Origin: Clostridia bacterium
GTDB taxonomy: Bacteria > Bacillota > Clostridia > Peptostreptococcales > Anaerovoracaceae
Length of the DNA stretch: 13,933 bases
Direction: 5' to 3'
Assembly (NCBI GenBank): GCA_024403215.1
Contig: JAKSSJ010000026.1
Location: 1-13,933, forward strand
Made by a program: the position numbers and the translations under genes. Under the pieces are notes generated by a model, which saw only the letters and a program-made list of their open reading frames with translations, did not search any database and had not been told where the DNA came from. Positions 6,954-13,559 of this stretch are shown in pieces. Position 1 is the first letter of the stretch, and each line of letters opens with the position of its first letter.

Positions 6954-8519
6954 TTACCCCCAGTATTGTTCTTGAATATATTGTGTGAATACTTCGTCGC
7001 CTTCGTTTACGCCAGAAATAATTTCTACGTTGCTGTTGTCGCTGATACCAATCTCAACTACAACAGGATCAAAGTCTGCTGGAATTTCTTCGTCTTGCCA
7101 TGCAAGAGTTACAACATCCTCTGGATTTGCGTTTCTAACGTAGAGTATCTTAACCTCTGTTCCGTCTTCAAGCATAGAGTTTCTAACAGCCTGCAGTGGA
7201 ACAACCAGACAATCATCGCTCTGGCTTGCTGTGATTGTGTAATTAATATAACTGTTGAGTTGAATCTGTCCACCAAAGTTATCAGCAACAATAGTAACTG
7301 GATAAGTTGCAACACCATTGTTGATGTTTGCAGCCCAGCTTACGGTCTCTACTGTACCAAAGGTCATGTTGCCCCATTGGTTGAGTTCAACGCTCATGCC
7401 AGGTTTAACAAAGCTGATATTTCTTTCATCAACTGTTCCATTTACGTAAATCTGATTTGAATCAGAAATTGTTACAAGTACAGAGTTCTCTGGAATTTCT
7501 TGGCCTGGCATTACTGAAAGTCCAATTACCTTGCCCGAGATTGGTGCAACAGCGTTGCAGTTATCAAAGTTCTTCTGAGCCTTTTCAAGTGCTGTTCTTG
7601 CATCGTCTAAAGCCTTTTCGAGCTCAAAGATTTCATTGTCTGCATTTTCTGCATCAATTACAACAAGAACCTCTCCTTCTTCTACTTCAAGATAATCAAT
7701 AAGCTTTGAAGAAACAACTGTTCCTGTTACTGTAGATTTAAGATCTGAAATTCTGTTGTACTCAAGTGTAACTGCTTCATATGGGAAAACTGTCTCTCCA
7801 TTTACATTAAGGCTTGCGTTTGCAGTCATGCCCTCAGTAAGCACTCCCTCGTTTGGAAGAGAAACCGTAATAGAGAAAAGCTTAGAACCTTCTTTTGTGA
7901 TTCTGCTAACCATATTAACGGCTTCAACTTTTCCTTCGATAACAGCCATGAGTTCTGGAACAGAAACATCAATGCTTTGGCCAACATGGAAGCAATCCTT
8001 GTATGCGTAGCTAAAGTATTGTGTAAGCTTCATTGTTCTATCATCAATTAATGTTGCAAGCTTTGCATCCTTGTATACTTCGTCTCCTGGATTAAGCTTT
8101 ACAACATTTATTACCTTGCCAGAATATTTTGGCGAAAGATTTAATCCTGCAATATCTTTTCTTGCTGCAGAAAGTTTTTTCTCATATCCTTCATAATTAC
8201 TTCTAGCGCTTTCAAGAAGACTTCTTGCACCGGTAGAGGTAATTGTAAACAGTGGATCCCCTGCTTCCACTTCTTGTCCTTCTGTTACAAACACTTCATC
8301 GCATGTTCCAGATGAAAGCATTGTGAGTGTCTCTGTGTTCTTAGTTTTAGTTACGCCGCTTCCCTCGACCATAGATGTGATGGAACCACGCATTACAAAA
8401 TCAGTCATAATATCCTGATTCTTTGCGCCTTTTTTAAAGAATTTAAAATAGGCGAAGATAAGGGCTGCAACTATAATAAGAACGATGATTATTGTTCCTA
8501 TCTTTTTCTTTTTTGACAT
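6954..8519 (-). CDS. HlyD/MacA-type membrane fusion (adaptor) protein with two adaptor modules
   Basis: This is a 521-residue adaptor anchored by an N-terminal helix (about 7-25). Module 1 has lipoyl half-motifs at 60-97 and 127-160 (YSGKVINVVKLNPGDEVYKD) flanking a short helical segment, then a beta-barrel to about 250. Module 2 repeats the order: a lipoyl half at 262-292, a coiled coil at 295-320, the second lipoyl half at 322-353 (APISGKVIGLSVMPGQEI), a barrel at 356-435 and a membrane-proximal domain to the end. MacA-type adaptors usually have one module and about 370-400 residues. In a Gram-positive cell the adaptor would link the permease to the wall region. The ATG at 8519 has GGAGGT 7 nt upstream; an in-frame ATG at 8549 would overlap the preceding gene and lacks that signal. 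Confidence 0.92.
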   Translation of the reverse strand: MSKKKKIGTIIIVLIIVAALIFAYFKFFKKGAKNQDIMTDFVMRGSITSMVEGSGVTKTKNTETLTMLSSGTCDEVFVTEGQEVEAGDPLFTITSTGARSLLESARSNYEGYEKKLSAARKDIAGLNLSPKYSGKVINVVKLNPGDEVYKDAKLATLIDDRTMKLTQYFSYAYKDCFHVGQSIDVSVPELMAVIEGKVEAVNMVSRITKEGSKLFSITVSLPNEGVLTEGMTANASLNVNGETVFPYEAVTLEYNRISDLKSTVTGTVVSSKLIDYLEVEEGEVLVVIDAENADNEIFELEKALDDARTALEKAQKNFDNCNAVAPISGKVIGLSVMPGQEIPENSVLVTISDSNQIYVNGTVDERNISFVKPGMSVELNQWGNMTFGTVETVSWAANINNGVATYPVTIVADNFGGQIQLNSYINYTITASQSDDCLVVPLQAVRNSMLEDGTEVKILYVRNANPEDVVTLAWQDEEIPADFDPVVVEIGISDNSNVEIISGVNEGDEVFTQYIQEQYWG

Positions 8520-8532
8520 CTCTAACCTCCGT

Positions 8533-9498
8533 TTAGTAGAATGTAGCAACTGGATCTTCTAAGGCTTCGCACTTTTCTATCTTCTCGACAATAAGTACTG
8601 GACCTTTGTTGTTTCCATATGCTTTGTGTTTTTTTATAGCTATCTTTCCTGTTACTATTGCCCAGTCGCCTTTAGTTATTGGCTCACCAGACCATTCACA
8701 GCAAAGAGCTGCCATTTTAATATCTTGAACGCAGCAAGTCATAAGTTCCCTTCCGAAAACAAAGTCGCTGCCTTTTAGATCTTTTGAAGTGCCCAGAGCA
8801 CCCTTTACTGTTACAATCTTTCCTTCATAACTATCCATGTCATCAGAAAGATCTCTGTACCAAAGAGCATAGTCTCTATCCTCAACAGTAAAGCTCTTCT
8901 TTTCTTTATCAAATGGAAGAGGATCTTCTATATCATCAACTCTTGCTTCTCTTGTGTAATCTTCATAGAAGATATCTGCACGTCTTGAGATTGCTCTTAC
9001 AACCTTATGGAATTCCATAAAATCAAGCTTGGTATCATCAAATCTATTGAATACTATTACATCGCAGGTTTGAAGTTTATCAAACACGAGCTGTCTCATA
9101 GACTGGTTGTACATAAGGAAGCTGTCTGATTCAGCAAAGCTGTACTCTTGATATATCATCCAGTTTTCCGGCATTGCATCCACAAGAAGATTTATAAGCC
9201 ACATGCCGTTATATTCAATCATAATTTTTTCGGCTTGGTATTTATCTTCTAGTCTTTCTAGATTAACTGGATTTAATTTTTTTTCTGATTCAAGATATTC
9301 AACGTGAATATTTTTTGTGCCTTGAGGAAATCTCTCTTCTGATAAATCAAGTTCTGTATCTCCTTGCTCGCACATCAACACAAGCGTTGATTCCTTTCCG
9401 TCATTAAAGCGCTCATCTTCTAGCGTTTCTTGAAGAAAAGTTGTTTTGCCTGAATCAATGAATCCGGTAAATAAATAACACGGTACTTCTCTTTTCAT
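8533..9498 (-). CDS. CobW-like GTPase domain fused to a YcgQ-like (TIGR03943/DUF1980) C-terminal domain
   Basis: This is a 321-residue protein. Residues 1-190 are a divergent COG0523-like G domain. The P-loop GFIDSGKTT (12-20) and an NKxD-like NRFD (151-154) are kept. The metal-binding CxCC motif is absent, and the EPTG position reads EYNG. Residues 224-321 contain GRELMTCCVQD (249-259), a second Cys pair (266-267), KGDWAIVTGKIA and an aromatic C-terminus. These resemble the C-terminal domain of YcgQ/TIGR03943 proteins, which normally partner a DUF318 permease. That assignment is from memory of the family and is moderately sure. The ATG at 9498 has AAAGGTG 6 nt upstream; an in-frame GTG at 9507 lies inside that site. 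The gene follows the first CobW gene by 15 nt. A role in metal delivery or sensing is inferred. Confidence 0.8.
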   Translation of the reverse strand: MKREVPCYLFTGFIDSGKTTFLQETLEDERFNDGKESTLVLMCEQGDTELDLSEERFPQGTKNIHVEYLESEKKLNPVNLERLEDKYQAEKIMIEYNGMWLINLLVDAMPENWMIYQEYSFAESDSFLMYNQSMRQLVFDKLQTCDVIVFNRFDDTKLDFMEFHKVVRAISRRADIFYEDYTREARVDDIEDPLPFDKEKKSFTVEDRDYALWYRDLSDDMDSYEGKIVTVKGALGTSKDLKGSDFVFGRELMTCCVQDIKMAALCCEWSGEPITKGDWAIVTGKIAIKKHKAYGNNKGPVLIVEKIEKCEALEDPVATFY

Positions 9499-9513
9499 TG
9501 TTATCACCTTTGT

Positions 9514-10506
9514 TTATTTAACACCAAACAAATCTGCAACAGCATCTTCTTTTAAATCATGACCTATTACGCATATCATTCCAGTTGGTGCGGCTGCGCC
9601 TTTTCTAATATCTTTTTCTCCTGGTGTGTAATCAAAGTGAATCCAGCTTCCATCCGGCGCTTCAACAATTCCCTTTGCTCTAAGAACCATTCCGTATTTC
9701 TCTTCAAACTCGATGAGCGAAAGAACGTCATCAATTTCATCTTCAGTAAATCTCTTTGCGGTTTCTCTTCCCCAGCTTGTGAAGACATCATCTGCATGAT
9801 GATGGTGATGATGTTCATGATCATGATGATGTTCATGATCGTGACAACTGCAATTTGGATCGTCACATTCTTCTTCATGTTCATGAACAAGTTCTTCAAG
9901 CTGCTCTTTGAGAAGATCTCTTCCTTCAATCAAAGAAAGAATTTCTTTTCCATCTAAGTCATCCCAGTTTGCAGTAACAATTGTTGCGTTTGGATTTTTT
10001 GCTTCAAGAAGTTCAACTGCATCTTCTGTAATTTTTGGATCAACACTTTGAGTTCTTGAAAGAAGAATTACTGTTGCTGTTTCAACTTGATCTCCAAAGA
10101 ACTCGCCAAAGTTTTTAAGATATCTTTTGCACTTGCCAGCGTCTACTACAGTTGTAAGTCCACCAACCTTAAGATCTGCATCTGCATCCAAAACAGCATC
10201 AACTACTGTTGAAAGTGCACCAACTCCAGTTGGCTCGATAATAATCCTGTCTGGATTGTACTGCTCCACAACCATCTTTAGAGCTTCCTTAAAATCTCCA
10301 GAGAGCGAGCAGCAAATGCAGCCCGAATTCATTTCCTTTATATCAATGCCGGCTTCCTTTAAAAAACCGCCGTCTATGCCGATTTCACCAAATTCGTTCT
10401 CAATTAGCACGAGCTTTTGGCCAGCATAGGCCTCTTTTATTAACTTTTTGATGAGAGTTGTCTTACCAGCTCCTAAAAAACCTGAAAAAATATCTACTCT
10501 TGTCAT
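9514..10506 (-). CDS. COG0523 (CobW/ZNG1-type) metal-chaperone GTPase
   Basis: This is a 330-residue G3E GTPase. It shows P-loop GFLGAGKTT (9-17), IENEFGEIGID (35-45), the metal-binding CICC (63-66), EPTG (91-94) and a CobW C-terminal domain (about 240-330). A His/Asp/Cys-rich loop at 208-237 (several His runs and CSCHDH) probably binds zinc or a similar metal. The usual NKxD base-specificity motif reads SRTQ (150-153), a variant I believe also occurs in some Clostridia members. Family members insert or deliver Zn, Co or Ni to client proteins. GAGG lies 8 nt before the ATG. It is the first gene of the six-gene operon. No Zur-type operator was recognised upstream. Confidence 0.93.
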   Translation of the reverse strand: MTRVDIFSGFLGAGKTTLIKKLIKEAYAGQKLVLIENEFGEIGIDGGFLKEAGIDIKEMNSGCICCSLSGDFKEALKMVVEQYNPDRIIIEPTGVGALSTVVDAVLDADADLKVGGLTTVVDAGKCKRYLKNFGEFFGDQVETATVILLSRTQSVDPKITEDAVELLEAKNPNATIVTANWDDLDGKEILSLIEGRDLLKEQLEELVHEHEEECDDPNCSCHDHEHHHDHEHHHHHHADDVFTSWGRETAKRFTEDEIDDVLSLIEFEEKYGMVLRAKGIVEAPDGSWIHFDYTPGEKDIRKGAAAPTGMICVIGHDLKEDAVADLFGVK

Positions 10507-10524
10507 CTTTTTGCCTCATTTTTT

Positions 10525-10533
10525 TGGTACAAT
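10525..10533 (+). promoter_or_regulatory. Candidate extended -10 promoter for rlmH
   Basis: TGG followed by TACAAT (10528-10533) forms an extended -10 element with no clear -35. The predicted start near 10540 gives a leader of about 47 nt before rlmH. Confidence 0.35.
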
Positions 10534-10566
10534 ACTAATAAGGGTGCCAGCGGCATCCTCCTTACT

Positions 10567-10575
10567 ATTATAACA
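10567..10575 (-). promoter_or_regulatory. Candidate promoter of the CobW-ABC-SLH operon
   Basis: Read on the minus strand this is TGTTATAAT, a perfect TATAAT (10567-10572) with the TG of an extended -10. No good -35 is visible. Transcription would start near 10560, giving a leader of about 55 nt that contains the near-palindrome GGATGCC/GGCACCC (10541-10557). Confidence 0.5.
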
Positions 10576-10586
10576 GGTTTACTGTG

Positions 10587-11054
10587 ATGAATATAAGTAT
10601 TATTTGTGTAGGAAAACTAAAAGAGGCTTTTTGGAAGGACGCTGCCGGGGAATATATTAAAAGACTTGGCCGTTTTGGAAAAGTAAGCATAACTGAGCTC
10701 GCGGAAAGCAAAACAGACGACATCTCTGAAGAAAGCAGCAGGATTTGCCAGAAACTGGCAGAGATTGGTCGCGGGAGCAGCGCAAGCTTTATTTTTGCTT
10801 TAGACATTGGCGGCAAGTCTTATAGCTCAGAGGCCTTTGCCGAAAAGATCAATAATCTGGGAATATCTGGTATTAGCAACCTAATTTTTGTTATCGGTGG
10901 CTCAAATGGCTATGATGACAGCGTAAGGGCTCTTGCCAACGAAAGGATATCCTTTTCTGATTTCACCTTCCCGCACCAACTGATGAGAGTCATACTCTTA
11001 GAACAGATTTACCGCAGCTTTAAGATCAACGCCAACGAAAAATATCACAAATAA
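10587..11054 (+). CDS. rlmH: 23S rRNA (pseudouridine1915-N3)-methyltransferase RlmH
   Basis: RlmH is a SPOUT-fold enzyme that methylates pseudouridine 1915 in helix 69 of 23S rRNA using S-adenosylmethionine. The 155-residue product matches the family's usual length (about 159). Motifs: VGKLKE near the start, ALDIGGKSYSSEAFA (71-85), the SAM-knot FVIGGSNGYD (101-110), and the conserved tail FTFPHQLMRVILLEQIYRSF ending NEKYHK. The ATG at 10587 fits the family N-terminus (MNISIICVGK). The adjacent in-frame GTG at 10584 would add one residue. The ribosome binding site is weak (AGG at 10575-10577). It is transcribed divergently from the CobW operon and followed by a terminator. Confidence 0.96.
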   Translation: MNISIICVGKLKEAFWKDAAGEYIKRLGRFGKVSITELAESKTDDISEESSRICQKLAEIGRGSSASFIFALDIGGKSYSSEAFAEKINNLGISGISNLIFVIGGSNGYDDSVRALANERISFSDFTFPHQLMRVILLEQIYRSFKINANEKYHK

Positions 11055-11085
11055 GCTGAAAAAATCCAAATAAATCAAAAAATAC

Positions 11086-11116
11086 TTGACACTGACGTAA
11101 CGTCATAGCATATTAT
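11086..11116 (+). promoter_or_regulatory. MerR-type promoter-like site 1 with palindromic operator
   Basis: TTGACA (11086-11091) and TATTAT (11111-11116) are separated by 19 bp, the long spacer typical of MerR-activated promoters. The perfect palindrome TGACGTAACGTCA (11093-11105) lies in the spacer. It is probably bound by the regulator encoded at 11230. A transcript from here would run about 105 nt to the gene. Confidence 0.55.
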
Positions 11117-11144
11117 TTAACTGTAAATATGCTATGACGTTTTT
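11099..11144 (+). terminator. Terminator-like perfect hairpin after rlmH
   Basis: A perfect 16-bp inverted repeat (11099-11114 with 11126-11141) has an 11-nt loop and is followed by TTTT. It can end rlmH transcripts. The arms contain copies of AACGTCATAGCAT, so it also overlaps the operator-like sequences of the regulator gene. Confidence 0.6.
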
Positions 11145-11161
11145 AACTAGATATGCGCGCA

Positions 11162-11181
11162 ATACTTGAAATTTCAAGTAT
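11162..11181. promoter_or_regulatory. 20-bp perfect palindrome upstream of the MerR-family gene
   Basis: ATACTTGAAATTTCAAGTAT is self-complementary over all 20 bp and lies between the two MerR-type promoter-like sites. It differs from the TGAC-N5-GTCA operators, so it may serve a second DNA-binding protein. It has no T-run and is unlikely to be a terminator. Confidence 0.5.
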
Positions 11182-11191
11182 AAAATAATCC

Positions 11192-11221
11192 TTGACCTAA
11201 CGTCATAGTATGTGGTATAAT
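11192..11221 (+). promoter_or_regulatory. Promoter of the MerR/TipA-type gene, with operator
   Basis: TTGACC (11192-11197) and a perfect TATAAT (11216-11221) are 18 bp apart. TGAC-N5-GTCA (11193-11205) repeats the operator pattern of site 1 exactly 100 bp further on, within a shared AACGTCATAG core. Initiation would fall at about 11228, leaving essentially no leader before the ATG at 11230. Confidence 0.75.
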
Positions 11222-11229
11222 CGACGCAA

Positions 11230-11979
11230 ATGATGACAGTTAATGAAGTAAGTAAAAAAACCGGAGTTAGTATTAGAACTCTGCATTATTACGACCAAAT
11301 TGGTTTGCTCACCCCTCACGAAGTGACGGAGTCAGGTTATCGTCTCTATGATGATGAGGATCTAAAGAGATTAAAGGATATCCTTTTCTTTAAAGAATTG
11401 GAGTTTACCCTTAAACAGATCAAGGAAATCATAGATAATCCAAATTATGATAGGCAAAAGGCTCTAAAGCAGCAAATCAATCTCCTTAACATGCAAAAGG
11501 CTCACCTAGAAGACCTTATCTCATTTGCGCTTAAAAATTGCGAGGAGGAAGGAGACTATATGAACTTTGATGTGTTTGATTCTTCAAAAATGGAAGAATA
11601 TGCAAAAAAGGCTAAGGAAGAGTGGGGTCAGACAGAAGCTTATAAAGAATTTGAGGAAAAGACTAAGGACAACACTGAGCAAGAAAACAAGGATCTTGGT
11701 CAGTACCTGCTCTCCATTTTCGTTAAATTTGGCAAGCTTATGGCAGAAGGAGGCCCGGCTTCAGTCCCAGAAAGTGCCAAAGCCCAGCAAATGGTTAAAG
11801 AGCTGCAGGATTTCATCACAAACAACTATTACACCTGCACCAACCAGATTCTAAATGGTCTTGGCCAAATGTATTCTGCAGAGGGGGAAATGAAGCAAAA
11901 TATTGATAAAACAGCCGGCAGAGGCACCGCAGACTTTGTCGCAAAAGCAATAAACGTCTACTGCAGACTAAATAAGTAA
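11230..11979 (+). CDS. MerR-family regulator with TipAS-type ligand domain
   Basis: This is a 249-residue activator of the TipA/Mta group. Residues 1-70 are the MerR winged helix (VNEVSKKTGVSIRTLHYYDQ, then SGYRLYDDEDLKRLKDILFF), and residues about 75-105 form the dimer helix. Residues about 120-249 are a TipAS-like antibiotic-binding domain, beginning YAKKAKEEWGQTEAYKEF and ending FVAKAINVYC. Cys203 in NYYTCTNQ falls about where TipAL has its thiopeptide-reactive cysteine, judged by eye. Such proteins bend long-spacer promoters and often control multidrug efflux and their own gene. No ribosome binding site precedes the ATG, and the -10 is 8 nt away, so translation appears leaderless. The gene stands alone and ends at a terminator. 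No efflux target is adjacent on the same strand. Confidence 0.93.
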   Translation: MMTVNEVSKKTGVSIRTLHYYDQIGLLTPHEVTESGYRLYDDEDLKRLKDILFFKELEFTLKQIKEIIDNPNYDRQKALKQQINLLNMQKAHLEDLISFALKNCEEEGDYMNFDVFDSSKMEEYAKKAKEEWGQTEAYKEFEEKTKDNTEQENKDLGQYLLSIFVKFGKLMAEGGPASVPESAKAQQMVKELQDFITNNYYTCTNQILNGLGQMYSAEGEMKQNIDKTAGRGTADFVAKAINVYCRLNK

Positions 11980-11981
11980 AC

Positions 11982-12017
11982 AAAAATCTCAGCCTTTGGC
12001 TGAGATTTTGATTTTTT
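11982..12017 (+). terminator. Intrinsic terminator of the MerR-family gene
   Basis: AAAATCTCAGCC (11983-11994) pairs with GGCTGAGATTTT (11998-12009) around a TTT loop, then a T-run at 12012-12017. The A-run at 11982-11986 could let it also stop converging maf transcripts. Confidence 0.85.
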
Positions 12018-12044
12018 GTCAATGGGGTCTGACCCCATTGACAA
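12016..12044. repeat. 29-bp perfect palindrome containing GGGGTCTGACCCC
   Basis: Fourteen-base arms around a single central T are perfectly complementary; the core is GGGGTCTGACCCC. It sits between the regulator's terminator and the maf stop codon. I recall GGGGTC-T/A-GACCCC palindromes as dispersed intergenic elements in many bacteria, so this is probably one copy of a mobile REP-like sequence. It lacks a T-run of its own apart from the preceding one. Confidence 0.7.
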
Positions 12045-12048
12045 CTTT

Positions 12049-12705
12049 CTAGCAAAACTTGGTGCAGCCCTTAATGCCCCAAAATTTCTCAAGTTCTCTT
12101 TTGATTCGATTAACCGGGAAGCCCATTACGTTATTTAAGTCCCCTTCTACCCTGTCCACAAAGCCATCGCCATAAAGCTGTATGCCATAAGCACCGGCTT
12201 TATCATAAGGCTCCGGGGTATCGCAGTAAGCCTGAATCTTTGCTTCCTGCTCTTCTGTCAGAGGATTAAAGATAACTTTTGTGATTTCGCAAAACTTTAA
12301 CTCCTCTGAATCTGATACAAATGCTACTCCACTTACAACATACTGAGGATCCTTGCATTCATCACGCAGCATTCTTACTGCGTCATCTCTATCCTTTGGC
12401 TTTCCTAATATTTCATTTGGAAGTGCAACAGATGTATCACAGCCGATTATGATAAAATCTTTTTCTCCTCTTGCAACTAAAATTTCTTTTGCAGCTTTTG
12501 CTTTTGCAAGCGCAAGCTCCATGGATACGACACAAGCAATATCTTGCATTGGTCCATGATCTTCATCGTGTACGCAAAAGCGTTTATAAAGTTTTTCTTC
12601 AATGGCACGCTCATCAACATTTGGAACAAGAATCTCAAAATCATTTGAAATTCTTTGCATTAATTCTTTTCTTCTTGGCGAGCCACTTGCAAGAACGTAT
12701 TTCAT
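12049..12705 (-). CDS. maf: Maf-family nucleoside triphosphate pyrophosphatase
   Basis: Maf proteins hydrolyse non-canonical or modified nucleoside triphosphates (dTTP/UTP or m7GTP types) to monophosphates and are linked to septum control. Visible motifs are LASGSPRRKEL (5-15), the catalytic-Asp region IIGCDTSVAL (87-96), GKPKDRDDAVRML (101-113), DKAGAYGIQ (168-176) and GDLNNVMGFPV (188-198). At 218 residues it is longer than usual (about 190), with extra sequence around residues 36-60, and VSGVAF replaces the common TGV stretch. The ATG at 12705 starts 4 nt after the trmB stop with AAGG 9 nt upstream; an upstream in-frame TTG at 12723 would overlap trmB and is less likely. It is co-transcribed with trmB. 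Confidence 0.92.
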   Translation of the reverse strand: MKYVLASGSPRRKELMQRISNDFEILVPNVDERAIEEKLYKRFCVHDEDHGPMQDIACVVSMELALAKAKAAKEILVARGEKDFIIIGCDTSVALPNEILGKPKDRDDAVRMLRDECKDPQYVVSGVAFVSDSEELKFCEITKVIFNPLTEEQEAKIQAYCDTPEPYDKAGAYGIQLYGDGFVDRVEGDLNNVMGFPVNRIKRELEKFWGIKGCTKFC

Positions 12706-12709
12706 TTCT

Positions 12710-13372
12710 TTAAACCTTATCAAAAATATTTTTTGTTTTTATAACAACGTAGTTAATTGATTTACCGAAGCCAGAAAATTTATCTTCATATTCTGTGTGA
12801 ATATTTTTTTCTTCATATGGACTCTTTGCTAAATCTCTTGTCATCTCTAGCATTTCAAGCCCTAAAGCTTCTATCTCTTCTAAGGTAAATTCAAACAGAG
12901 GATCGTTATCGGTTTTAAATTGAATAAGCTTTTCTTCTCCAAGAACCTTGCAATACTCTGTTAGCTTATCTCTATTTGTTAATCTTCTTTTGATATGTCT
13001 TTTCTTTGGCCACGGATCACAGAAGTTGATGAAAACCTTATCAAGCTCTCCGTCTTCAAAAAATTCAGTTGCATGATCCATAAAGCATGGAATAATCAAA
13101 AGATTATTAATATTATCTGCAAGACATTTCTCAACTATGCGAACGTAAACATCATCTAAGCCTTCGCAAGCTAAGAAATTAATTTCTGGATGCAGCTTTG
13201 CAAGCCCTGTTAAAAATTGTCCCTTTCCGCTTCCTATCTCAAGCCAAATTGGATTATCGTTTTTAAAAAGAGCTTTCCACTTACCTTTATTGTCTCTTGG
13301 CTCGCCAGGCACTATATACTCTGATCCTGCAGCAAGAGTTGCTTCTTTTGTTCTTACTATTCTATGTCTCAT
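12710..13372 (-). CDS. trmB: tRNA (guanine(46)-N7)-methyltransferase TrmB
   Basis: TrmB forms m7G46 in the tRNA variable loop using S-adenosylmethionine. The 220-residue sequence has the SAM-binding LEIGSGKGQFL (44-54), the acidic end of the next strand (ACEGLD, 68-73), the family signature NFCDPWPKKRHIKRRL (116-131), FKTDNDPLFEF (152-162) and the C-terminal TEYEDKFSGFGKSI (193-206). Length is normal for Firmicutes members. The ATG at 13372 has only AAGG placed too close, so its translation signal is weak. It begins just after the U-run of the probable small RNA upstream and is followed by maf 4 nt downstream. Confidence 0.96.
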   Translation of the reverse strand: MRHRIVRTKEATLAAGSEYIVPGEPRDNKGKWKALFKNDNPIWLEIGSGKGQFLTGLAKLHPEINFLACEGLDDVYVRIVEKCLADNINNLLIIPCFMDHATEFFEDGELDKVFINFCDPWPKKRHIKRRLTNRDKLTEYCKVLGEEKLIQFKTDNDPLFEFTLEEIEALGLEMLEMTRDLAKSPYEEKNIHTEYEDKFSGFGKSINYVVIKTKNIFDKV

Positions 13373-13380
13373 GCCTTAAA

Positions 13381-13554
13381 TAAAAAAGATGCTAAGCTGA
13401 CCAGGTCTTTGACCCCACACTTGCCTTTACCGGATTTTCCGAGGACTTACTTCTAAACTATGCCATGCTCACACGTCTTATATCTATTGGCGTGCTTACG
13501 TGGGTCCCTTTGCCCATAGCTGGCTTGGACTTTCAACCTCAGGCCTTAGCATCT
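13381..13554 (-). ncRNA. Probable structured small RNA (about 174 nt), possibly 6S RNA
   Basis: On the minus strand a perfect 10-bp helix, AGATGCTAAG (13545-13554) with CTTAGCATCT (13387-13396), closes the region. It is extended inward by CTGA/TCAG and GGT/ACC pairs. The 3' strand is followed by six T (13382-13387). A TACAAT -10 (13560-13565) would place the transcription start exactly at the closing helix. Internal hairpins such as CGGA-AAA-TCCG are visible. Length, terminal closing helix and U-run fit 6S RNA (the RNA polymerase-binding regulator), but I could not verify its conserved central bubble. A trmB leader or attenuator is the alternative. No protein-coding frame fits. Confidence 0.55.
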
Positions 13555-13559
13555 ATTTA

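Noticed and set aside
9576..9957. Open frames rich in Met/Ile on both strands opposite or within the His-rich region
   Set aside because: These are shadow frames of the GAT/CAT-rich codons of the His-rich loop in the COG0523 GTPase.
10503..10556. 17-codon leader peptide before the first CobW gene, with an ATGA overlap
   Set aside because: The AAGGAGG directly abuts its ATG with no spacing, and the predicted transcript start falls inside that site, so translation is unlikely.
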